DNA from: Gammaproteobacteria bacterium
GTDB taxonomy: Bacteria; Pseudomonadota; Gammaproteobacteria; Pseudomonadales; Pseudohongiellaceae
Assembly: GCA_029244985.1 (NCBI GenBank)
Contig: JAQWQD010000034.1
Span: forward strand, 1 to 64,000
DNA length: 64,000 bases
Direction of reading: 5' to 3'
Shown here in pieces: positions 9,053 to 18,181 of the stretch (the first letter of the stretch is position 1; each line of letters begins with the position of its first letter). The position numbers were made by a program, and so were the translations under genes. Below the pieces are notes generated by a model. The model was not told the origin of the DNA. It saw only the letters and a program-made list of their open reading frames with translations, and ran no database searches.

Positions 9053-10593
9053 GTGCCCAGCTCTAAATCTCCAATCACTTTTACTCTCAAGCGCGCCGCA
9101 TCGTCATCCATGTAACTCATAGCTGTTTCTTCAATATCAAGTACTCGCAACGTACTCTTATCTGCGCCTGCCGCTACTGCTTTCGCTTCTGCTTCTCTAA
9201 TTGCATTCTCAATTGTTGTTTCTCGCTTGGCCTTTGAATAGCTAACAATTTGCTCTACTTCGCCACCAACTTGAGCGATTGCGGCCCCAATAGCATTAGC
9301 GACACCCGCATGCTCAGGTTGTATCAGAGTAGAGGCTGTCTTTAGTTGCTGAGATATCAAGATCGCCCCACCTCCAACCAAGATTACAGGCACTGGTTCT
9401 TCACTTGGGCGCATTTTGTCTATCGCATTGTCTATCATGGAGTGCAATGTCTCGGTAGCTGTATTCACTATCTTTGAGTCTAAATGTGACACCAGGCTTT
9501 TATTTCCAACTTCACAAGAGCCATTTGCTACCGAGATGTCTGTTGCGGTCAGGGTTTCTCCTCCAAACACTAGACTTTCCTTCACTAAGTGATGACCTAC
9601 AGATTGTGGCCCTATTACATTTCCACCTTCCTTAACAAGGCTCCCCCCACCAAGCCCAATAGGCAGTATGTCAGGCATACGAAAATTAGTACGTACTCCG
9701 CCAACTTCGATATGGCTATTACTTTCACGAGGAAATCCATCGGCAAGCACTCCTACATCAGAAGTAGTGCCCCCTATATCAACCACGATGGCATTATCTA
9801 TACCTGAGAGGATTGCCGCCCCGCGAATACTGTTAGTTGGCCCGCTAGAGAAAGTTAAAGCCGGAAAGTTTGCTATGTACTCAGCGGACATCAAGGTGCC
9901 ATCGTTCTGACTAATATAAAAAGGACACTTAATTCGTCGCTCTTTTAATGCTGCTTTCATGCTATAGACTACTCGCCCGGCGAGAACACCCAAGGAAGCA
10001 TTGAGAATAGCTGCATTCTCTCGTTCTAAGATCCCCAAGCGGCCTAATTTATGGCTGAGCGAGATGTTGGCATCAGGAATTATCTTAAGCAGCAAATTTG
10101 CAACAGCGATCTCATGTTCCGGGTTTGCCGGAGAAAAGGCGGCGGCGATAGCGATATCCTTAATGTTTTTGCTCGAAATGTCTTCAATAACTTTATTCGT
10201 TTCTGCTTCATCGATGCAGGCAATAGGCTTTCCGTTGAAGAAATGGCCACCGGCAATCATGTAACAATGATTGCCAACTATTGCTCCAATATCTTCAGGC
10301 CAATCACACATTGGAGGCAAGCCTGACCCTGTAGGTAGGCAAACTCGAATAATTGCAGTTTCAGTCAGTTCTCTGCGCTCGATCACAGCATTAGTGAAAT
10401 GCGTAGTGCCGATCATTACAGCTTCAATGGAACCAGGTTCAGTATTTGCCTCTGACATTACAGCATCAAGAGCTTCTATGATGCCTTGGCGCACATCGGT
10501 CGTAGTTAAAGCTTTGTGGGAAGTGACGATGGCCATGCCATCCAATAGCACGGCGTCAGTATGTGTTCCCCCTACATCGATTCCAATTCTCAC
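9049..10593 (-). CDS. Hydantoinase/oxoprolinase-family subunit (HyuA-like)
   Basis: 514 residues. The phosphate-binding start RIGIDVGGTHTDAVLLDG (about 2-19) and second phosphate motif 'AIVVDIGGTTSDVGVLADG' (about 266-284) place it in the actin-like ATPase fold of hydantoinase A and 5-oxoprolinase. It is shorter than the roughly 700-residue HyuA, as in DUF917-partnered members. Such enzymes open hydantoin-like or oxoproline rings using ATP. It overlaps the permease gene by one base and the DUF917 gene by four, so the order permease, hydantoinase, DUF917 suggests import and opening of one cyclic amide or ureide. Confidence 0.9.
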   Translation of the reverse strand: MRIGIDVGGTHTDAVLLDGMAIVTSHKALTTTDVRQGIIEALDAVMSEANTEPGSIEAVMIGTTHFTNAVIERRELTETAIIRVCLPTGSGLPPMCDWPEDIGAIVGNHCYMIAGGHFFNGKPIACIDEAETNKVIEDISSKNIKDIAIAAAFSPANPEHEIAVANLLLKIIPDANISLSHKLGRLGILERENAAILNASLGVLAGRVVYSMKAALKERRIKCPFYISQNDGTLMSAEYIANFPALTFSSGPTNSIRGAAILSGIDNAIVVDIGGTTSDVGVLADGFPRESNSHIEVGGVRTNFRMPDILPIGLGGGSLVKEGGNVIGPQSVGHHLVKESLVFGGETLTATDISVANGSCEVGNKSLVSHLDSKIVNTATETLHSMIDNAIDKMRPSEEPVPVILVGGGAILISQQLKTASTLIQPEHAGVANAIGAAIAQVGGEVEQIVSYSKAKRETTIENAIREAEAKAVAAGADKSTLRVLDIEETAMSYMDDDAARLRVKVIGDLELGT

Positions 10594-11891
10594 TAGATTA
10601 CTTTCTCATTTCTTGGATACTCCGACGGCCAGAGTTTTCTACAAAGCAAATAAATAAGCACCGTTATGATTAGCGCATCAAAACTTGGAATCATAGAAAA
10701 GGAAAAATCAGCCACGAATGCTCCAGCTGACAATGATGTTGCCACTATCCATGCAAACAATGCTGCGTGGTCATAGTCAGGCAATTTTTCTCGCAATGTC
10801 ATTGAATAGTTTTTTTGTTTAAGAATGAAATAGTCAGTTAAATAAATACCTGCCACTGGGGGTACTATCACTCCTAACCATTCAAGAAAATCAATGAAAT
10901 ATTCAGTTATGCCAATCATAGCCAAAGCTGTACCCACAATCCCACATATAATTGCTAATTTCCATTCTGGAGTTTTGGTTTTAATGATGGCGATAGCAAG
11001 AGTCGTGCTATAGAGATTTACGCTGTTGGTGGTCCATGTTGCAAATACAAGAATAATAAAAGCACTAATAACCAATCCCAAAGCAATCATGTAAGCTATC
11101 GGATCTAGCAAACCTGTAACCAATGCAGGAATAACTCCGATTAGCAGAGAAAAGCTAGTACCAATTCCATTACCCAGTACCGAAGCAATAATGCAATCTT
11201 TTATCGATCTCGCGTATCGAGACAAATCAGGCATCAAAACCACCCCGACTATCAAACTTCCGATCGTGGTTGAAACAGCAGTACTAAAGTAGTCTGGATC
11301 TTCACCATCTAATGCCAGTATATCGGCAAAACCAACTTCGCCTAACGAAAGATTGCTTACGTAGATTAAAAATAGAATTAGCAACGGGACCGCAAACAGA
11401 GCCAAACGATCAATTGCTTTAAAACCGAAAATCGTAGTGATGATAATGAGAGCACTGGAGATAAATGTCAGCAACCATGTTGGGGGTGAGACGTTGAAAA
11501 ACTCATTGAATACAATTGAAAGTGTCTCACCAAAGAATCCGGCAGTTACCGCAAACCAACCGAGCAGGGTTAAACCGAGCAATGCATTAACAAACTTCGA
11601 GCCTTTTCCCCCAAATACGAATTCGATTATTAAATAACTGCTGAGGCGAGTTTCGGCACCAACTATAGCAGCTGGCACTGACATCATAGCCAATACCAAA
11701 CTGGCAAGACCAACTGCTTGTGCAGTTCCAATAAATCCAAGGTTTTGAGCAGTTATCGCACCAGTATAAAGGCTAGGAAGTGTAAGACAGATGCCAAAAA
11801 GGACTAGCCCGACAGACCAGCCGGAGACAGTTTCATGTTCCTGCACCGGAGCTCGGGCGCTCTCATCAAAATTCACAGTAAAGTCACTCAA
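10593..11891 (-). CDS. NCS1-family cytosine/purine/hydantoin permease
   Basis: 432 residues with about 12 hydrophobic segments. The N-terminal 'ETVSGWSVGLVLFGICLTLPSLYTGA' and 'VGVVLMPDLSRYARSIKD' stretches are typical of the NCS1 (codB-like) nucleobase and hydantoin transporters, which use a sodium or proton gradient at the inner membrane. It is the first gene of the operon and its stop overlaps the hydantoinase start by one base. The downstream ring-opening genes make hydantoin, a thiohydantoin or a related heterocycle the likely cargo; this is inference from context, since cargo residues were not checked. Confidence 0.9.
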   Translation of the reverse strand: MSDFTVNFDESARAPVQEHETVSGWSVGLVLFGICLTLPSLYTGAITAQNLGFIGTAQAVGLASLVLAMMSVPAAIVGAETRLSSYLIIEFVFGGKGSKFVNALLGLTLLGWFAVTAGFFGETLSIVFNEFFNVSPPTWLLTFISSALIIITTIFGFKAIDRLALFAVPLLILFLIYVSNLSLGEVGFADILALDGEDPDYFSTAVSTTIGSLIVGVVLMPDLSRYARSIKDCIIASVLGNGIGTSFSLLIGVIPALVTGLLDPIAYMIALGLVISAFIILVFATWTTNSVNLYSTTLAIAIIKTKTPEWKLAIICGIVGTALAMIGITEYFIDFLEWLGVIVPPVAGIYLTDYFILKQKNYSMTLREKLPDYDHAALFAWIVATSLSAGAFVADFSFSMIPSFDALIITVLIYLLCRKLWPSEYPRNEKVI

Positions 11892-12102
11892 TAGAACAAT
11901 GTAATCTTAATTGCTAAACCCATATCCTAACGTACACCAGTATTGCCCGAAAGCCTTGAAAATAGTAGTCTCTGGATTACTCGAATAATTAGAAAAATAA
12001 TCGAAGTTGAATTCCCAAATGCTTTTCACTACTAATGACGCTCCAGAAGGCACAAAATTTCGCCAATCTGAGAATACAAATAATAAAAAGAGGAAAGAAA
12101 GA

Positions 12103-12567
12103 ATGAAATCACTTAAGAACAGCATTTTTACTCTTTGCGCGATGGCGCTGATTACGCTGCAAATCCCCGCAGCATTGAGCGTAGAGCCTGATGAATTAGG
12201 GTTTATTATTGCCCAGCCCGAAGACCTATTCACTGATGGCGCTCGCAGCGAGCTTATTTACGGTGATCCAGCAAAGCCCGGGCTCTATGTCATGCGCATT
12301 ACTTTCCAGCCCGGCTCCGGAAGCCGACCACACTTTCACAGCACAGCCCGTTACATTACTGTCATCCAAGGTACTTGGTACACCTCGTGGGGGCCAAAGT
12401 CTGATATCTACAATCCAGATGACATGATGCCTGTCGCAGAAGGCACATTCATTTACCAACCGCCAGAAGGTCATCACTATGACATGGCAAAGGAAGAAGA
12501 AGTGATTGTTCAGATTATGGGAATGGGCCCTGTTATCACTACGCAGATTCCACAGCCAGGGAACTAG
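12103..12567 (+). CDS. Secreted cupin-domain protein
   Basis: 154 residues. Signal peptide about 1-26 (KNSIFTLCAMALITLQIPAALS). One cupin barrel: motif 1 has HFHS (His77, His79) with Glu or Tyr nearby, and motif 2 ends in 'PPEGHHYDMAKEEEVIVQI' (His124/125). Metal binding by the His residues is expected for the fold. ATG 12103 is chosen because AGGAAAG lies about 7 bases before it; the open frame extends upstream without a signal. The stop overlaps that of the converging sulfurtransferase by four bases. Function is unknown: cupins range from dioxygenases to binding proteins. Confidence 0.82.
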   Translation: MKSLKNSIFTLCAMALITLQIPAALSVEPDELGFIIAQPEDLFTDGARSELIYGDPAKPGLYVMRITFQPGSGSRPHFHSTARYITVIQGTWYTSWGPKSDIYNPDDMMPVAEGTFIYQPPEGHHYDMAKEEEVIVQIMGMGPVITTQIPQPGN

Positions 12568-13412
12568 CCAGTTACGACGGGAAGCTTCGAAGGAAGCCCC
12601 CATTCTGCCCAACTGCCATCGTATACGGCGAGGTTTTCATATCCCGCGACGGTGGCAGCCAAGGTTAAAATACAAGCTGTGATTCCAGAACCACAACTCG
12701 TAATTATTTTCTGATCCTTTTCTATCAGTTGAGAAAATAGATCGCGCAGCTCCTCAGCTGGCTTCAATTCTCCCCCTGACAATACTTCTGGAAAAGGTAA
12801 ATTTTTGGCGTTAGGCATGTGACCCGCGCGAACTCCTGGCCGCGGTTCAGCGTCGATTCCTTTAAATCTGCCAGTAGAACGAGCATCTAAAATTTGGCAG
12901 CGTGGTTCATAGAGCCCTTTCAACACAACTTCAAAGTCACAGAACAAATCGGTATCTAGATTGGCAAGAAAATTACCGTCTCGAGAATTATCGTACTGTT
13001 TAATAATTCCTCTTTCTTCTTTTATCCATTTTGGCAAGCCACCATCAAGTACCGCAACCTGAGCATGCCCCATCGCGCGAAACATCCACCAAGCTCTTGG
13101 ACTAGCATAAAGACCAACATCGTCATAAACAATCACAACACTATCGGCATTTATTCCTAGCTTTCTTGCTTCTTGCTGAAACAATTCTTGAGCGGGCATC
13201 ATATGAGGCAAAACACTGTTAGGTTTACAAAACACACCATCGTAATCAAACCGTCGCGCGCCAGGAATCGCAGAAAACTTAGCATCATCATTTATGGAAG
13301 TGTAGCCAGGCACTACAGGCGGAACAGAAGCATCCAGCATAACAAGAGCTTCATTTTCTATATTCGTGGCTAACCAATCGGTATCAACCAGTACTGAATC
13401 TATTTTGAGCAT
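12564..13412 (-). CDS. Thiosulfate/3-mercaptopyruvate sulfurtransferase
   Basis: 282 residues with two tandem rhodanese modules (about 1-145 and 165-282), as in SseA-type enzymes. The N-terminal module is inactive. The C-terminal active loop is CGSGITAC, with catalytic Cys240; CGSGxT is the loop associated with 3-mercaptopyruvate rather than thiosulfate as donor. It moves sulfane sulfur to cyanide or thiols, in the cytosol (no signal peptide). It converges with the secreted cupin gene. The donor assignment rests on the loop only. Confidence 0.9.
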   Translation of the reverse strand: MLKIDSVLVDTDWLATNIENEALVMLDASVPPVVPGYTSINDDAKFSAIPGARRFDYDGVFCKPNSVLPHMMPAQELFQQEARKLGINADSVVIVYDDVGLYASPRAWWMFRAMGHAQVAVLDGGLPKWIKEERGIIKQYDNSRDGNFLANLDTDLFCDFEVVLKGLYEPRCQILDARSTGRFKGIDAEPRPGVRAGHMPNAKNLPFPEVLSGGELKPAEELRDLFSQLIEKDQKIITSCGSGITACILTLAATVAGYENLAVYDGSWAEWGLPSKLPVVTG

Positions 13413-13503
13413 AAGTGTATTTGGTCATTAAATTTGATGTACAGGTGAAATTGAGAATAGCAACGTAATCTTGAGCCTCACAACAATTAGGAACAACGAT
13501 CCA

Positions 13504-14418
13504 CTAAAGCTGAGAAGCAAACTCACGGAGCTTTGCTTTTAGAATTATGGTGTTGTCTGGACCAATGCGCAGTAGTTGCTTGTGCACTTCTTGTAAATTC
13601 TCGATGCTAGCATCAGCATAGAGATACATTACTGAAGGCTTTACCAATTGATAGGGGCCTTCCATGTTCGTGGTTCGTACAATGTTATTAATTGACAAGC
13701 GGAGAGTTTCATCGAAACTCACATTTCTAAATCCTATCTCTGCATAGGCTTGCTGAAACAAGGGAGACAGTGTTCGGTATAAAGTGATCGCTGCATCAGT
13801 ATCGAGAGAAACAAAAGTTTGCACTATTTCATCGAATCTTGCGTGCGCAGAATCCTCCATAACAAAAAAATTCTCATCAATATTCCTTACCGGCATCTCC
13901 TCTCCCAATGCTCTGTATGGGAGGCCAGTCTGAGGGAATTCACCACGACTAATATTCTCAACTAAAACTACGAACTTTCTTACAATCTGATCTTGCGCAA
14001 GTAATCGCAAAACTGATGTACCATTTTGCATAGCTCGTAGACCTTCAAAAACGAATGTGTCTGAATTATTAAGTGTAGGAAGCTGAACCACATTCGGCTC
14101 ATCTTCAACAATAGATTCCTCTGCTACCACTTCTACTTCTCTGGGTGACGGCGCAATTTCAACCTCCTCCGCTACAGCTGCTACAATCGGAGGTGAATCT
14201 GCCTCAGGCTGAATGCGTATTAGAGGAAGTGCAGTGGGAGATTGTTGACCTTGCGATGGCCCTTCAGCAGACTCAGGAGGTTCTATTGCAGTAGCAGGGG
14301 GTTCTATGAGTACAGTAGTTGTCCCTTGAGGCGCTTCAAAGGTAAAGGCAAAGTAAACCAAGGACAGCAGAGTTAGAATCGCAACTGCCGCAATTGCATA
14401 TAAACCTGATTTAGACAT
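13504..14418 (-). CDS. DUF3014-family membrane-anchored protein
   Basis: 304 residues. One transmembrane segment near the N-terminus (about 6-27, YAIAAVAILTLLSLVYFAF), then a Pro/Glu-rich linker (about 28-110), then a conserved C-terminal domain: 'FVVLVENISRGEF', 'LYRTLSPLFQQAYAEIGF', 'LQEVHKQLLRIGPDNTIILKAKLREFASQL'. This is the DUF3014 pattern, a bacterial family of unknown function, probably periplasmic here. It precedes the selenoprotein peroxiredoxin on the same strand with about 370 intervening bases, which include a terminator. No function can be given. Confidence 0.78.
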   Translation of the reverse strand: MSKSGLYAIAAVAILTLLSLVYFAFTFEAPQGTTTVLIEPPATAIEPPESAEGPSQGQQSPTALPLIRIQPEADSPPIVAAVAEEVEIAPSPREVEVVAEESIVEDEPNVVQLPTLNNSDTFVFEGLRAMQNGTSVLRLLAQDQIVRKFVVLVENISRGEFPQTGLPYRALGEEMPVRNIDENFFVMEDSAHARFDEIVQTFVSLDTDAAITLYRTLSPLFQQAYAEIGFRNVSFDETLRLSINNIVRTTNMEGPYQLVKPSVMYLYADASIENLQEVHKQLLRIGPDNTIILKAKLREFASQL

Positions 14419-14791
14419 GTGCTCCTCTGCTCTACTTGACCCAAGCTTAAAATGCCCTATGCAGCAGCTTCTACTAAAACACTACAAGTATTCTGGCACA
14501 GCAATTATAACGCAACAACAACCACTCCAAATCATAACAATATAACCACTTTACATAATGCTAAAGACATATTTCTGAAACATTGGGATCATGAAAATTG
14601 GTTTAGATAATTGGGTTTTGTTCCTTCAAACGCACATGTCTGGAAAAAGTATTACTGACTTACAACACTATTTACTAAAACCCCTTTGTTAGAGTGCGTT
14701 GAATCATTTTAGTTTCAATTTCTTATTAATCAAAAAACCCGACCACTCAGTAACTGTGTGGTCGGGTTCTGATTTTTTTTAATCTAATAAA
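14419..14791. other. Intergenic region with a bidirectional terminator
   Basis: 373 bases between the DUF3014 gene and the peroxiredoxin gene (both leftward). The strong hairpin at 14736-14780 lies at the right end. The remainder is AT-rich; it must hold the DUF3014 promoter but I see no clear -10/-35 pair. Confidence 0.5.
14736..14780. terminator. Bidirectional rho-independent terminator
   Basis: AACCCGACCAC (14736-14746) pairs perfectly with GTGGTCGGGTT (14758-14768), with T-rich tails on both strands (TTTTTTTT at 14773-14780; AAAAAA on the left side, read as T on the minus strand). It ends the leftward peroxiredoxin transcript 11 bases after its stop codon. Confidence 0.93.
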
Positions 14792-15334
14792 CTAAATTTT
14801 AGGAAAGCCCAATTCGTCCATTGTTTGGGTCAAATCCCGTCCCGCCGTTGCTGGATTAGTTTCTTTGTCGATCTTCAAGATCATGCCGTCCTTATCTATG
14901 TAATAAGTCCAGCGGTTGGCAAACCCGACTTCCATAAGAACGTCGTAGTCACCAGCCATTTTCTTAGTAGGATCCGCAAGGATTGGAAAACCAGCTTCGT
15001 GCTCTGCCGCAAAAGCCGTGTTATCTTCCAGCGTATCTACACTAGCCATAAAATATGCAACGTCAAAACTTTGAATTTCTCTAGCACTGTCACGCAGCGC
15101 TTTACATTGCATAGTTCAGCCGCCGGTGAAGGCTTTGGGAAAGAAAGCAATGACTACGGGCTTGTCTCCGCTAAATTCGGAAAGCGAGTAGGTTTTACCA
15201 TCTGAGGCTTGCAGCGAGAAATCAGGTGCTTTATCACCGACTTCCAGAGCTGCCACTAACTGACTCCCAAGTGCCATAACTGCCAAAAATGCAGATAGCA
15301 TGACTCGGGTTAGCCGATAGGCAAATTGAGACAT
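14792..15334 (-). CDS. Exported selenocysteine-containing peroxiredoxin (UGA-recoded)
   Basis: The gene is one frame of 180 residues interrupted only by an in-frame TGA (plus-strand 15116-15118) at codon 73. Left and right of it the protein is a continuous AhpC/TSA-type peroxiredoxin: signal peptide 1-29, '[24 protein letters not shown]', '[19 protein letters not shown]', '[11 protein letters not shown]', 'FPILADP', '[12 protein letters not shown]'. In standard family members the position of the TGA is the peroxidatic cysteine (FTPGCT), so TGA is best read as selenocysteine (Sec73), with Cys77 as candidate resolving residue. A SECIS-like hairpin starts 14 bases after the UGA (listed separately). 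Bacterial Sec-peroxiredoxins are known. Periplasmic location is inferred from the signal peptide. If SelB/SelC were missing from the genome, the gene would be truncated instead. Confidence 0.9.
15083..15101 (-). promoter_or_regulatory. SECIS-like recoding hairpin downstream of the UGA
   Basis: Read on the coding strand, AGCGCTG pairs with CAGTGCT (seven pairs, one of them G-U) around a five-base loop CGTGA. The first stem base is the 15th after the UGA and the loop occupies bases 22-26. Bacterial SECIS elements have a small apical loop within about 16-37 bases of the UGA and a G in the first two loop positions. Here the second loop base is G. This agreement is my manual reading. Confidence 0.8.
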
Positions 15335-15493
15335 AATCTCCTCCAGTTATTAATAGAGCCTGATTCAGAAAACGTCTGATCCAAGCACTTCTTTTGTACC
15401 TTTTGTGGGGCTAAATTTCCAGCAAAATTACCCAAAAAGCTGGTATTTGAGTTCGATTTGACGTCGGATGTAACAAATTCTCCTTAGCCTTTT

Positions 15494-16540
15494 CTAAAAT
15501 AACCGACGGGAGGCCTGTACCAGTTGCTCTGATTCAGTGACAAGCTCAGCAATTTGAACTTCGATCTGTTGTTTTTCTGCGCTACTTAGCTTTGTACTAC
15601 TGTTTTTAATTCCTTCCAACTTTGCTATTGACCTTGAGATCTGTCTGGTATGTCGAACCAGAGCAAATTGTTTCGCCTCTCGCTGAGATAGGCGGTAACG
15701 GGGGTTTTCTACTTGAACGGTGAAACATTGGCGCACTGTCTGGCCTTGGGAGTTGCGCACGTTGCTGCAGCGAGTTTGGTTAATGTAAGGGTTTTCGGTA
15801 CCTTCAAATGCGGTATAGGGCGTCCTCGCCACAGACCGGGCTAACGTTAGATCGATTTGAGATTTTCCATAGATAACTGTAAGCAAATCTTCTCTGCTTA
15901 CTGTTGGCTGCAATTCGACGCCTTCAATCACTCTTTCATAAAATTGACTCAATTCCCCTGCAGTGTTGAGTAATTCTCTTCCTGATTGGGCAAGCAAGTT
16001 CTCTCTAACGACACGCAATTTCCAATTGCCGTAAATTTCAGCAGCTTCAAGATATCGCAGGTCTTCATAATTGAATAAGCGAGAATTTACGAAATAATAC
16101 AGTTCTTGCAGATTATCTACTTCCTCCCAACGCCCTCCTCGCTCATTATTTTGAATAAGCGAATCCAGAATTGGAATTTGTTCATGGCTATAAAGACCAG
16201 TGTTGATTCGAGTGATCTGTAAAGCATCGGAATGATACCGAACAGCATTGTCATAATCTTCCAGCTCAGTGTAGAAATTCGCAAGATCATTATACATTTC
16301 AACTAAAGATTGATCGTAAACTCCTAAATCACTTTGAGTATTTTCGATCGCTAACTGACGAGCAGCAAGTTCTTGCGTAATTTCCAGGGCACGCGCTTCA
16401 GTATCAATAGCCTCACCAAGTTTTGCGGCTTCTTGTGCAATATCCTGAACTAGACATTGTCCGGACACTACAGCAGTGAATTGCAGGCAGCCTACAATCA
16501 ATAATCCCCGTGCTATGTGCTGCCTGTAAAACATCTTCAT
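15494..16540 (-). CDS. Secreted TPR-like helical repeat protein
   Basis: 348 residues; signal peptide about 1-28 (LLIVGCLQFTAVVSGQ). Residues 75-110 read as TPR helices ('YDQSLVEMYNDLANFYTELEDYDNAVRYHSDALQI'), and the remainder is mostly helical with 'SIAKLEGIKNSSTKLSSAEKQQIEVQIAELVTESEQLV' giving a coiled-coil-like end. TPRs mediate protein contacts; no enzyme motif is visible. It is leftward with 160 bases to the selenoprotein gene. The specific family is not recognised. Confidence 0.65.
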   Translation of the reverse strand: MKMFYRQHIARGLLIVGCLQFTAVVSGQCLVQDIAQEAAKLGEAIDTEARALEITQELAARQLAIENTQSDLGVYDQSLVEMYNDLANFYTELEDYDNAVRYHSDALQITRINTGLYSHEQIPILDSLIQNNERGGRWEEVDNLQELYYFVNSRLFNYEDLRYLEAAEIYGNWKLRVVRENLLAQSGRELLNTAGELSQFYERVIEGVELQPTVSREDLLTVIYGKSQIDLTLARSVARTPYTAFEGTENPYINQTRCSNVRNSQGQTVRQCFTVQVENPRYRLSQREAKQFALVRHTRQISRSIAKLEGIKNSSTKLSSAEKQQIEVQIAELVTESEQLVQASRRLF

Positions 16541-16872
16541 TCTCTTGTGCTTGAAAAAAACAGCCTCATCTTGCGCGTTATGTTTTCAAATCTTACCAAT
16601 TTTTAAGTTTTGTATTCAGATAGAGATTACCGCTAATCGAACTCACTTTAACGTCAAGCACACGTATCCAATCTGTAGGGACGTTATTCGCGCACTTGAG
16701 ATTTTCACAGCTGAAGAAAGTTAGCTTCTTTGCTGCAATAGGTAATAGACACCGCAATCACCTCAGCACCGAAGTCTTTTCCTATACACGAAATGCCAAG
16801 ATTAGACACATAGGAATAGGCGCTTCGGGAAGAAAGGTTAGCGTCAATTAATTAACTCATGATTAATCCCGA
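16541..16872. other. Intergenic region
   Basis: 332 bases between the leftward TPR gene and the leftward cyclase gene. I see no gene and no clear hairpin terminator. Confidence 0.5.
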
Positions 16873-17850
16873 TTAAAAAGTTGCAATAGGGTTCAATGGT
16901 GAACCGGTACCTCCCCCCACTCTCAAAGGAGCAGTGGTCAATAAAAACTCAGGGCGTCCATGCTGCACAGCTTCTTCCGCAACGGCTTCTAGATCCAGAT
17001 TGTCAAAGATAGGCATACCTAAGGCTACCAATACCAAGGCATGAACTGGTTGTGGGAAGTTTTCAACACCTGAGGGTTTAACATCTAAGGCACTGTCACT
17101 ACCAATGATCGCAATGTTTCTTTCTTTTAACCATTTTACAGAAGTTGCATGAAGGCCTGCAGAATTTTGTGAAAGATCCCAAGGGCCTAAAGCGTCCCTC
17201 CGCGGCCACCGACCAGTTCTGATCAGAACAATATCTCCTTTTCCAATCGTAATCCCATGTTCCTGTTCCCATTCTTCTAACCATTCAGGTGTAATCGCCG
17301 TGCCATTCTCTAACCAATCCACACCACGCAACCTGGGAAAATCCATAACGATACCCCTTCCAAAAATACCATTGGCAAAAGAAGTAATCGCTAGTTGAGC
17401 GCAACCTGCCTCTGTTACTTCATCTTCTGAGTAACCGTTATACATAGTGCCAAACTGAAAGCGATGGCATAAAGCATCGAGGTGGGAATGGGCGTAACCA
17501 TGATAACTGACACCAATAAAATCGCCTGACCAGGGACCAGGGCTACTTCCCACTGAAGTCATACGATGGTCATAGGGATTCCCGTTGTCAGCGGCTACTT
17601 CCGTTAAAATTTCATGAGCCATAGACACGGAAATTCCCGTCTCAACCAATCCTGCAGCGGCCACTCTTGTTTCTTCAGTAATATTATTTACCGTTCCAAG
17701 CTGATCATTCGCTCCCCATCGACCCCAGTTCGATAAGGTTTCAAACCAACCAAAGACCTCTTCCTGGGTAAGTGGCTCTTGCGCAAGCACTGGGTTATTG
17801 AGTAAGACAAGAACCACTAGAATCGCTGTTTTAATGGTTTTGATAGTCAT
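16873..17850 (-). CDS. Secreted cyclase-family (kynurenine formamidase-like) metalloenzyme
   Basis: 325 residues; signal peptide about 1-23 (ending VLAQ). The metal-binding signature is YHGYAHSHLDALCH, i.e. His121-x-His123-x-Asp125-xxx-His129, followed later by 'DIVLIRTGRWPRRD' and 'SDSALDVKP', the family pattern. These enzymes hydrolyse amides or esters such as formylkynurenine, or cyclic substrates, using zinc or manganese in the fold. The protein would act in the periplasm. It stands alone on the minus strand, divergent from a PQQ dehydrogenase. The substrate is unknown. Confidence 0.85.
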   Translation of the reverse strand: MTIKTIKTAILVVLVLLNNPVLAQEPLTQEEVFGWFETLSNWGRWGANDQLGTVNNITEETRVAAAGLVETGISVSMAHEILTEVAADNGNPYDHRMTSVGSSPGPWSGDFIGVSYHGYAHSHLDALCHRFQFGTMYNGYSEDEVTEAGCAQLAITSFANGIFGRGIVMDFPRLRGVDWLENGTAITPEWLEEWEQEHGITIGKGDIVLIRTGRWPRRDALGPWDLSQNSAGLHATSVKWLKERNIAIIGSDSALDVKPSGVENFPQPVHALVLVALGMPIFDNLDLEAVAEEAVQHGRPEFLLTTAPLRVGGGTGSPLNPIATF

Positions 17851-18181
17851 AATGTTCTCCTAAATTGAGGCCAACCATTTTTCATCAGATTCTGCTGAAA
17901 TTTAGTAATGATTTATACAAAGTTTAACAAAAATCTTTATAAGAAGATTGGTTCAGCTTAAAGTGCGCAGCAAAGATGTTCGGCTTATAACCTAAGGGCA
18001 TTACTAATGTTGACCATTGCATTTGCAGTGTCACGGATGGTTGAGCATTGCCGAGATCAATAATCTGTTTACTAAATCACGCTATTCCCAAAAGCCACCG
18101 GCTGCGTTAATCTCAAGACTTCAATAACTAAACACATTGCCGAAACCGTGCGTGCCGAACCTTAACGAGGTAGTTCTAATT
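17851..18181. other. Divergent intergenic region (cyclase / PQQ dehydrogenase)
   Basis: 331 bases carrying the start-side regions of two divergent genes. No small gene or strong hairpin is seen. Both promoters presumably lie here, but I cannot pick boxes with confidence. Confidence 0.5.

Noticed and set aside
14792..15334. Treating the peroxiredoxin as two genes or a nonsense pseudogene
   Set aside because: The two frames are in phase with one three-base codon between, the UGA is at the catalytic Cys and a SECIS-like stem follows, so recoding is the better reading.
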